From: Wuchereria bancrofti
Taxonomy: Eukaryota > Nematoda > Chromadorea > Rhabditida > Onchocercidae
NCBI GenBank assembly: GCA_005281725.1
Contig: SSBO01000014.1
Coordinates: forward strand, 641,167-705,166
DNA length: 64,000 bases
Reading direction: 5' to 3'
Every line of letters begins with the position of its first letter. Within the stretch, counting starts at the first letter, position 1. A program made the translations under genes and the position numbers. Shown here piece after piece: positions 50,046 through 61,208 of this stretch. A model generated the notes under the pieces. The model ran no database searches and had not been told where the DNA came from. It saw only the letters and a program-made list of their open reading frames with translations.

Positions 50046-52548
50046 ACCGTGATTTTAAAGAATATTTTTCTGGTGTACGACATGATATGGCCATGATGTT
50101 TTATGAAAACATCTATTGCGGTTGTTGTTGATTATTGAATGAGATGTGATGTGTATTGTGGAAAATGATTACTTTTACTATCAGCATGAAATTTTGGATT
50201 CGTATTTTATAACTTGTTTTTTGAATTATAAGTTACCCGAAATCTATTTAAAAGCGTCCAGTTTAGGATAACATATACTCGTAATATCGTTGAGACCATT
50301 CTGTTGTGATATTATCGAATAAATCCATTTCGATGCTGGAGTATTATTAATGCTTAATATTAAAATTATTTATAGTAGCAAAATTTTTGACCCCAGAGAT
50401 CAGTCATGGGTATTCCAACGATTTGTTGTCGTTACTATATCGAAATATTGCTACCTAACTACGATTTCATTTATCTGGAGGTTGTTTTATTACCTTGTTT
50501 TATCACTTTATTACCTTGTTAGTTATTCTTAACTTGAAATATCTTTCGTTATCTTGACTCCATTACATAGTAGGGTGTCCATTCTAGTCATAAAAAATGA
50601 AGTGTTTTTTTGACTCAGTTTGAAAATTTGGCAGTGTTTCACGTTCCGTCTCACTAACGACTTGAAGCATCTGTTTAAGAATCACTTTGGATATTAACGG
50701 TCACCTACATTGACTTCAGGAATCCACACTCAAAACTTACTGCTGAGTCTAGTCAATCCAATCATTCTAGCTTGTATTGTTTCATCCCATTGCTTTTGTA
50801 GTATTAAAAAATAGTAAATACCAACCAGCCTTGATTACAGATCTTAAGAGAGAAGCAAAAGAAGAACAACAGTTCATCGTCTCTTAAAATGGTTTAATTA
50901 ATATTAATCATTATTAATACTAATCGTTGTGTCTTTATGTTCCCGCAAAAATACAACATTTACTTCCTACTGCTTTTTAACTAAGCTTAAAAATGATGGT
51001 AGCCTTCATAATGGAAATTTGCTGTAATCCAGTTTGAATTGAAAATCTTTATGAATAACGGTTACATAAAACATCATACTACCTTCTTGATGAGATCATT
51101 TCGTAACCCCTTCGATATCTGATTAATCAAATAACGTTACCGTCCTAACAGAAATGAGGCCAGAACTTTTAAAAATCATTGTAATTTCGAAGGGAAATTT
51201 GAAAGACTGTTCAGTGCCACATACAGAATTGAACCATCCCACCTACCACTGATGTCACGGTAAGTAATAAACACAAGTGAAAGTTTTGGAAATTAAGTTA
51301 TGAATAAAACACAAAAATAAAAGAAAATCACCGAAGGAGCACACCTGAGATTAAATGACAGAGCAATCGACAATTCAAAACCATTTAGCTCCAACTAAAA
51401 ACTACAAGTTGTCATGAATACAAGGGGAAATACAATAGCAAAAAATGTCATTTCACGGATTTGCACCTATTTACATATCAAGCCAATGAGTGCTTGGGCA
51501 AACTGATATGTTACAAATATACAAAAACCAAATAAAAACATCTTCAGGATTTCTAAACCAAAAGTCTTAAAAATTTTTTTCTATCATTTTCAATATTTTA
51601 AACTCTAATAGCACTAGTTACCTTCTTTCACAAATCTTAATTAATTTAAAACCAACAAAACCAGAAGTGGATTTTTTTTTCCCCTGTAAATTAAAATTGT
51701 TTAAAATACTTCATACTTTCCCCACTTATTGCTTGATCTTTTAAAACTACGAACAGTTTTGATCATCCTCAACTACTACCACCTACTGATAGGCAATTTC
51801 CAGTAACGAAAACATTGCTTCATAGAGGAAAACATAACTTACACACACAAGCACATACATACATATACACACACACACACACACAGAATTTTCATCTAAA
51901 TTACTCAGATGCAAATATAAGACTGTATCACGGCATATCTACTTTTCCTCCTTACTTTATAAATAGATTACAACAAATTCTGTATTTCCTTAAATTGAAA
52001 ACAAGAAACTTAGAAGAAACCTCAAATCACTACCCTCCCCACAATAATTTAGTAGTGTTTCACAATACTGTACACAAGCCAGGATTATTAGGATTACCTT
52101 ATTGAGTGGTTAAAAGAACCTACTCGTTGGACCGATTGGTTCCTATTTCCTACAGTTATTAACACTGTGGTAACAAACTCCATCGAAAGAGTTGTAAAAC
52201 TGCCCCAAATAAACCTAGATGAGAGGAGGTAAGAAGAGGAAGGCAGAGAACAATAACGGATCGGAGGACAAGGAGGAAGGAGGTAGAAAGAAGTGTTTAT
52301 AAATCTGTGCTCTACTTAGTCGCTAATATTACGATCAACACAACTCCAAGATGAAGTATAACTTCTAGCAATGGATCAGTTCAGATGATCCATGAAAAGT
52401 TAACTTCTATCATAAAAGCTTTAATGAAATCCCCCATCTATTTAAAGCTTCCTGGAACTCTGCAGTTCCCATCCTTTGCTCGAAGATTCGCAAAGTTATC
52501 TTTTGGAAAGAAGAATTGAACAAGCCTTTTTGAACTCCTAAAAAAATA
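50046..52548. other. Intergenic region, no gene seen
   Basis: 50150-50400 has a TATTTAAAAG and an AATAAATCC about 85 bases apart, in a layout that could be a solo LTR, but no second copy was found. The remainder is presumably 3' UTR and spacer of the minus-strand gene ending at 52549. Confidence 0.4.
51841..51886. repeat. (CA)n microsatellite
   Basis: Imperfect CA/CATA run. The plus-strand frame across it (51815-52105) is not supported as a gene. Confidence 0.9.
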
Positions 52549-55500
52549 TCAACAAGCATTCATCTCAATCCTTCTCCAAAGATCAGCATATTCATTGACA
52601 ACCTGAAAATGAAAAACAAATAGGGAGGAAGAGAGAGAGATCATTCGCCACCTATCAACAAACAAGCTGTGGTAATAAAAAAAAACTTCAATTTCATAAA
52701 CCAAGACTTGCATGACTTACTGAACGTAGCCATACTACATCGTTCATACAAGTTTCCACTATGAACTCTGACGAAATATCCCTGTTTCCAGCACTAACTT
52801 TCTCCAGCTGTAAAAAATAATGATGAACATATATGCGGGATATGAACTATGCATAATCATCGAAAAGCAATGCTATTCTGACCTTATCTTCGCAGTTCTT
52901 TAGGAGCATATACCGCATATGATGCAATTTGTGGTAAATTCTCGACAACTTTGCACAAGACCAACAAACCAAATATTCCTAAACAAAGTTTCAAAATACT
53001 AATAAAATTACAATATAAAGATAACAGTTATAAAGCAAACTTCCAAGATTGGTCGTGTTCCAGATCCAGAGAATGAGAGAAGCTGTAATTAAACCCTTAC
53101 CACAGCATGCAGTGGAGATCCAGACCCTGTATAACAAACTTCTTCAGCTTCCAGAGTATCATAATCGTAACCTTCATTACAAAACAACTGCACAACTTTC
53201 TCAACACCAGAAATGCCACAAGCCTAAAACAGCTATTTGAAAGTGATCAAAGATTTATCCTAAAGAGTTTTTCCTAAATCTCAAAAAAATTTCATAGCAA
53301 TGTGCAAACTTTTTAAAGCGCATATTAATTTTAAACTCATAATGTTTCGAAACTCTTATACGTTGACTTCATTTCGAGAAAAGAATTGCCGGCTTTATTT
53401 TAACGAAATGAAACAGATTTACGCTTAAAATTTCATTCAAATGATCAGAATAATATGTAGCATTGAAAATTTGCAAATGCGAAAAATTGGAGTACATACG
53501 ACTGACTTTTATAAAGCAAAGAGAAGTGAAAAGTCTGAAGGAGGATTACCTGACAACTTAAGCCACTGCCCTCTGAATCGCACACCACGCATGACGAATA
53601 AAAATGCAGTAAATCCAAGTACCGCTGAATCCATTTCACTCGTAACTGTACTTTCTCTTTTCTTTCTTGGTTTAATTTATCGATGCCATTTAAAGCACAT
53701 AAATAATTCCAATCTGTAATTGGATATAATGAAATTGAAACAATAAGCTGATACATTAACTGGTAATATTTGCTGCCAACAACAACACCGTTTCCGAAAG
53801 ACCCTCAAAATTAATAGAAAAACGAATTATGAAAATTCAAATTCAATTTGCATGAAACCAATCATGCTTCCGCATAATTCTGATCTAAATCTCACAGAAA
53901 ATTATTTTAGGATACAAAACCAATCTCCTTCGTTCTTTTGCATTAATAGAATTTTAATACAACTCTAATACCTCATCTACTGTTATCTATTGCATTTGTC
54001 AAGTGGGTTATGTTGAATAACCTCCTTACCGTTCTTTTGCCTTACTGTCTGGAGGAATGTCATATCAAGCGCATGATTAAGCATCGCTTTCACATATACA
54101 GACATTTGCTTTCGGACTGGATCATCAGTGAAAAGATCTTTCTGTTCTGATGCGATACTTGAGTTGGCTGAAATAATTCTTTATAATTCATTGAACAAAT
54201 GGTATTTATGTTTAAGACTACTGAAATAAGCAACCACTTCCGCATGTAATTAATAATGGACAAAAAGATAATATCAGAGAAAGGGAAAAAATAATGTTAA
54301 ACTATAAACAGCATAAATTTTTACCCATAAAAGTAAGAGTGACTGCCTCCGACTATGCACGTGTGAAAATTTTGCATACCTAATTTCAAGCAAATCAAAA
54401 GGTTTGGAAACAGATTTTGGTAGATAATACACGGTAATATGCGATGTGGTGTGACTACCAGGAAACATACAGAATAACAATATTATGAAAATTAAATTGC
54501 TTAATATCTGAAAAATTACCAGATGGTCGCTCTTCATATTCAATGCTTATTGCTGGAAACATGTCTAATAACGGCATTTCTGGCTCGACTATGGACTCCG
54601 AACGACTGTGTTTGATGAAACGTACACGCACAACAATATAACTGTCAGCAATTTGATCACACCAACCAGAATACTGGAATAAATTGTTTGGTTATACAGC
54701 ATTATCAATCTTGAAAACAAATCTTTCAAAATTACAAGAAAGATTTTTTGCGAACTTCAGAGTAACACTAGTCATGTGAAAAAAAAAAAAAAAAAACAGT
54801 TGTCGTTTGAGAAAACTAAAAATTTTCAAAAGTTTGCAAACCGTAGAGCTGTTTCTGTAAGTTATTTTGCCATCAAGGTTGAAAGGCGGATACTTCTGTA
54901 GCAAGTTCTGATTATCAACTCTCCATAGAGGACAATCTTCTTTCAAGATATCAGCTTTGCAGACTACGAATGTCCCTTTCTGGAAAAAGAAGAGGGATTA
55001 ACTATAATGAAAATTAGTAGTAAACGCTAAATGAAATGTAATACAAATCTGTCAAACATTAAAACAAATTAGCGTGTGCAGAAACGATACAAAAGCCATC
55101 TTGAAGTACAATCAGATCAGTTGACAAGTAATATGAAGCTCAAATTTAAATTATATAAACAACAATGTATGGAAAAAGAGTACCCACCGCTAAATGTCCA
55201 TCTACTGGATGAAACTTCGATAAAACGCTGTGCTCTGAAGATTCCGGATGCGTGTTGTGTCCTTTATTATTTCCCAATGGCAAAGAAGAGTTTCGGTCCC
55301 GGTAATACTCTGTAATAATGATACAATTATCAAACACATTTAGCAATAATATTAAAAGCAATGATATGAAATATAACAAACCTGAATCTACACGATTCCC
55401 TTCTCTTTCATTCCAGTGCATTATGAGACGCCTTTTCTTACTAAAAACGGTCGTTTCTTTGTTTATACTCTCAGATGTGCTCCACTGCTCATTCTGCTTG

Positions 55501-58500
55501 TTCATAAGTTCTTCTTCGAAGCTTGAAAAACCGATATTACATAAAATGCAAACAACTGAAAGACGACCATTCCAAAAAATGAATCCCCATGAATGAATAT
55601 TTTGACAGTCATTAATTTGATAGACAAGCTGTCCACGCATGAAACATTCTTACGAGAATTATTTCATACGTTAGTATGTATGCTTTAGGTAAATGTTGTA
55701 ATTAGTTCATCATAAAACTCTAACCATGTAAATAAACCACCAAAACACCTCAATAATAAAATACTTCAACTTACTCTGATGCATGCCTTTTCTTTTTTTT
55801 GTGGTGATGCTTATGTTTATGTTTTTTCTTCCTTTTGCCTTTTGAGTCGGGACCTACCCATTCATAGTCACTGTCTCTTTTCTTTTTCTTTTTTTTCTTC
55901 TTCTTTGGTTTCTCATATTCTATCATATTCTCGTCGAATGATCTTCGGGGCAGTCTGATCAGTAACTTCGGAAGAGGTTGCTCCGACTGAGCTCTAAAAA
56001 AAACTAATGAATTCAAGGCATAATAAATCATGCCTCAAGTCAATAAGCAATATTATAACTAATCAAAAATATCTCCTAAAAGATCTCACAACATGGTGAA
56101 TAAGTGGAAAGAGTGAATTGAAAAGGGAAAGGAAGGAAAATGAGGAAAAAGCGACGTATAAGTTGGTCAGTAAGCATGAAACAAGGCTATAATGTTGAAA
56201 GTAACAATAAAGAGATCCTTAGCTTCAAATGCTTTAAAAATAATAACAATTAAGAACAACACAGAATTATTTATATCTTGATTTAAGTTGAACATTATTT
56301 CCTATTAAAATATATCTGGAAAAACGGACCCATTTTCGGCATCACAACCGGTTTTCGGCTCCATCCTAATCGTAATCACCGATGGTCCTATTTGTTGCTC
56401 ACTTTTGGCAGTTTCTTTATCGCCAAGGGATTTCGTCTTTAAGAAACCAAATGATGAGCGATGTTGTTTACGGCGCAACAATAAGTCGACTATTGTTTGC
56501 GGTTCCGCTATCTTTTGATCTATAAAATCAAGAATGAAAAGTGCTGAAGATTTTTATCACAATTACCAAGAACAAGAAAAAAGCTTACTTGACGAGTTTT
56601 CTGCGCGATGTTCATTGACAGCAGCAGGTGGCAATAAAGGAGTCGAAGGCACGGACGGTCTTTCTGATGCGGCTGAATGACGCTTTTTTGGTACAACATG
56701 TCTCCATAAATCCTGAAATTCACCGATTGGATATACAATCGTAAATAACGGAAATCCATCTCTCCTTCCTTCCGAAACTATATCGTACTATACAGAATTA
56801 TAATAATAACGAGAAACCACAAGATTTCAATAAACTATCTGTATCAATATTACCTGCTGATATTGTGGTTCATCGTTTCCAGTTTTTGTTTTAAGCTCTG
56901 GATGGGCACTGTTTATTCGTGCGAGTCTCTGTGCAACTTCTGCCTCTAGTCTTTGCTCTCGTAGCTGCGTCTCAGATACGGTTGCACCGGATGGTAATGG
57001 TTTACTTTCCTCCTCATCATCCTTGAAATTGTATGCATCGTCTGAAACTACAATCATTGCTTGTAAAATATAAAAAGTCAATATTTGAGGTATGAAAGAA
57101 TTCTTCCATATATGTAGCTTTCTTTAGGATCATTGCAATCATCTGTTTTAGATCAAAACTGCAGTGAAGGTTTTCATCCCAAATTCCTAAAAGCTCTCTA
57201 TGTAAGCTTCAGTTTCAGAGGCGCTTTGAAAACGGAGATTGATGAAATGGCAATTAATTTGAAATCTGAAACAAAAAATTCTATTTTGCAATCCTGCCGT
57301 TATTACCAAACATTACTTCGTGGATAAGATTCACACATCACGACCAATTCCAAAATGAGTAATAACCTTGAACTTAACAGTTTGATTGTAAGTCATAGTT
57401 TAGTATCTCGATGGTTGATTTATACTTAATAACAAAAAAAATTTTTTTTGTCACTAAATTTAAAGACTTTAATTGTACTGCCTTCCCTATAGAAGAAAGG
57501 TGGTGATCTTAAAATAACCTTATACAGTCGTTCAACAAAAACCTGTTAAAACATAAATTATAAATAGATTTACCGTGTTCCTCAGTCTTGTGCACAGATT
57601 GCAAGAATGTTTTTGCTTTCTGCTTATATACTGGCACTTTGTTTGATTTGTTTTTCTTTTCCGTTGGTGGCATGAATAGAAAACGTGTTTTTGCTGAAGG
57701 AACATCGTTACGTGTGGATCGTGGACGGGTAGCAGCAGCACTAGTGGAAGTATTGGATGAGGGAAAGAAGAAATTGCATAATGATGATGAAACACCGCCT
57801 GACGTGGATGCTGTGGGTGAATCTGGAGGCGTGAACTGCAAATAAAATACTGAGAAGATATGAAACAAAAGCACTAAACAATTTCGAAAATTTTTTTTCG
57901 ATGTTTACACCACAACAACTACCACACAAACTTTTTAACTCATCAAAATTTCATATAATTGCAGAATTTTAAAATAACTCTGATTTGATATTAACAAAAA
58001 ACGTTACCTGGACAGGGCTCAAACTGATTTTGTGGTCATCAGAAGTATCTGATCTCGTCATCAATACTGGGTCAAGAACCTGAAGCGGCTTTGGAACTTT
58101 AGACATAGGTGTCGATATAGCGTCTTTTTTGGCAACAAGTGAAAGAAGTCTATCCAACTCTTTATCTGCATCAGCTAATTCTTTTTCTCTTTTTAGTTTG
58201 ATCTTTTCTCGAATTTTCGGTGTTACAAGTTGCGAGACACTGAAAAAAAATTTTTGAAATCTGAAATTAAATTCTGTTTTAATAGCTATCAAAAATAACT
58301 CACTTTCTGCAGACTTTTCTGATTGTGGCTATATAAGAAGCCCATCAAACTCATTTTTTGTATCGATCAGCTTCTTCTTTTTCTCACCTTACTCTCTTAT
58401 TTACATTTCCGCCATAGGCAAAATATACTGTCCGGCAAAAGTATAAATGACAGTGGCATACTTCATCTGCTTACACAATGTTAAATATTTTTAATATTCC

Positions 58501-61208
58501 AAATACCATAATTTTCCACTATGTGATTGTGGAATAGCTTATCGATCACTAAATATTAATTGACGAAAATCCTTAAAACTTACTTTACAGGCAGTTTAGT
58601 TGCACTAGAACCTGTGGATGGTTCATTTAGCAAAAGTCGATGCATCACAGTAGGATCCATTTCATCGAGAACAGAGTGCATGACATCTTTTTCAGCGACA
58701 GATGATCCGCTAAACAAGTCAATGTCAGCCAGATCTATACTGGACCATGGCAAGTCTTCCAAATTATTATTGTCTGCTCCATTTTCATGAGGTGTACCCT
58801 GCAAAACATACGTGCAGTCTCGAAATCTTGAGAAATACTTTGAAATTTTATCAATGAGAATGTATGAAAATGATGCGACTTTGATATTCCAGCCTACTAA
58901 ATAACTCTTAGCCTTTTCACTCAACACTACTTACCGATGTTTGTTGAACTGTAGATGAAGAGCTTTGGCTAACTTCAGAAGGAGTTCCAACTGGAGTGGC
59001 ATTTCGTACGCTAGAAGATACAGCACGCAATTCTGTAGGACGATTTGCAGCGTCTTGGTCGAAAGTTTTTTGTTGTGTAGTTGAATTACGCGAACCGACC
59101 GACATGGCAGCGATCTGTAAAGTACATAGCATAATGTACAAATCCTAATGCCCATTTAAACAATCAACAAGAAACTGAAGCAATATGCAAATTTTCTCGC
59201 CATTTTTAAACAATCAATAAAGCAAATACCTGCACAGGAGAGTGAGCATTGGATGGATCATTTCCGCGTGACATGACGTAACTGGAGCTACTTTGTTGTG
59301 AACATGGTCGTATAGTATTGACGGTTTCCGGCGCTGGTGCTCTTCCTACAGAGCCCGGCAAATGATCAATTGAACCAACATTTGAATGGTTGGGAACGGA
59401 AGATGGACCCATGGAAGACGTCGAACAAGGTCTCATTTCATTTGAGCAATGGCTTTGGATGGAACCTGGTTGCCTGTCAATTACAAGCATTGCACTGGCA
59501 GGAGAAGACTGTGTTGAACCCATAGCGGCATTCGGTTGCTGACTTCGCTGTTGCGGGGTTGAGGGTTGTGAGCTTAGGTTATGCACATTACTATTCTCCA
59601 CTTTACAAGGGAAAACATCTGAAATAATAAGGTTTTTGTAAATATGTCTACCTGCAGTAAAATACTGGAACTTTGGAATTTTAAATCAATTTACTTCACT
59701 CAGTTAAAAACTTGGTTCTGGATGTGGCCAAATTTTAAACTGAATTAAGAACAGCAATATCTAAAATACCTGCATTAACCGGCATAGCAGAAGATGAAAT
59801 AAGAGCGCTGCTGGCTGCAATACTGTTCTGCACTGTGAGCTCAATTTCACCTGGATTGAGACTTGTTGCATCGCTGAAATATCCAAGTTTTACATGTAGC
59901 AAATACGAAACATCGTTTCATAGCAATTCCCACAGTCAATTTTCTTTTGATAAATGTACAAAATATCCACGAGCCGTTTTTAGATAACTTGAATATCCAC
60001 TACAGTTAGAATCACACTGTAATCTTCAGTTGTGCAAAAAGAAAATTACTGCTGTTAAGTCTAAAAGAAAGCGTCAGAGATTGTAGCATTGACATAAGCC
60101 TTTATATGTGTCATATACATCTCCATAAAAAGATAAAACTTGCTTTGGTTTTAAAGTTCCGGCGGAGAAAACTGTATACATTGGCAAAATGGCAGCAACT
60201 TTAGCCTAGAAAATCGTAGAATCTATGGAAAAAAAGTAAATATTTTTGAAGGGGATCAAAACTTCAGAAGGAATTTGTAAGAATGGACGTGTAAATCTTA
60301 ATTTCATGATTCAAAATAAAAATTGGATTTCAAAAAGAAAATGATTCAATCAGGAGTGAAACATATTTAATGTCGTATCTAATAGTAAAACTGATAGAAC
60401 GTGCAAAAATAAAGGAGGATAAAATGGCGCAAAACCTGTTCAAGCCAAGCAGTATTCGCATTTGGGGCAGCAGGCCAGCTAACTGCTGCAATATTATTCA
60501 ATTCGGCTGCAAACTGATTACCCAGAGTCAGCTGCGAACTGTTTGGTAATAAGCCAGCAGCACCTTGAACTGCCGAAAATTCTTGCAGATGATGAAGTGT
60601 TGAAGCCAGCAACGGATTACTAACATTTCCAGCGGCTGGTGCTATACCTGGACAACAAAGGTGTAGAAAGTAATAGTTTACTTGCCTCATAGCGATTCTT
60701 TAAAAAAAAGAAAGAAAAAAGGAGCTAACAAGTAAAAAAACCAATGAGTTAGTAAGTTAAAGAAAAAACAACTCTATTCGTGAATTTCTTAATCCTAATA
60801 TTTCATTAGCAATAATGTTTGTATACTTTATTCTTCCGAAATTAATGAAGTAATGCAGTGCTTGTTCTATTTCTTAAAAATGCATCACATTGTGTTTTCA
60901 CGGGTAAATAAGCTCAAGTAACAGCACTTACTGAAAAAAAAAAAAAAAACTCATGAAATTTCTTCTTTTATACTTACTGATTTATGCTATACTTAGATAC
61001 TAGACATTTAAGAAGGAAGAGACCGACCAACTAGAAGCTATGATACTTGAAACGTCTATTCAAATCTAGGTCATAAGTAATCCACAAGAACATAAGATCG
61101 ATCTGTTTTATACGTAGAAAAAGTCAGACCTGAAAAAGTGGATGCAAATGATGGATTGGTAAATCCAGGGGGTAAAAGCGGGTGAGAAGATGTATTCTGC
61201 TGTTCCAT
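52549..61208 (-). CDS. DUF4211-domain nuclear protein (QSER1/PRR12 type)
   Basis: Predicted 1,211 residues from 23 exons, all phases matching: 61208-61130, 60647-60436, 60205-60180, 59873-59770, 59618-59230, 59114-58935, 58798-58584, 58239-58008, 57835-57574, 57041-56854, 56712-56589, 56519-56330, 55993-55775, 55521-55382, 55309-55188, 54979-54842, 54673-54520, 54167-54030, 53713-53550, 53223-53101, 52978-52883, 52807-52721, 52602-52549. N-terminal half: low-complexity Ser/Pro/Gln/Ala/Asn (starts MEQQNTSSHPLLPPGF). Middle: short charged segments and a Lys/His block at about 734-807 (EKPKKKKKKKKKRDSDYEW, KHKHKHHHKKKKRH), probably a nuclear localisation signal. C-terminal ~220 residues match DUF4211: DWNYLCALNGIDKLNQERKE, HFYSSCVVCDSEGSGLSCQ, ACGISGVEKVVQLFC, YLVCWSCAKLSRIYHKLHH, with paired Cys and His suggesting metal binding. 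In vertebrates this domain is found in the chromatin proteins QSER1 and PRR12; function in nematodes is inferred only. An acceptor near 61297 implies a 5' UTR exon or trans-splicing. Confidence 0.87.
60180..60205 (-). other. 26-nt microexon of the DUF4211 gene
   Basis: Inferred because the flanking exons (phase 0 out, two bases needed in) do not join directly. TTTTCTAG acceptor and GTATAC donor bound 26 nt encoding AKVAAILP, and the join restores the frame into IDATSLNPGEIEL. Confidence 0.6.

Noticed and set aside
51815..52105. 96-codon plus-strand frame
   Set aside because: Crosses a CA microsatellite; rest lacks coding character and probably is spacer or 3' UTR of the minus-strand gene.
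58560..58790. Plus-strand frame opposite a DUF4211-gene exon
   Set aside because: Shadow of the exon 58798-58584.
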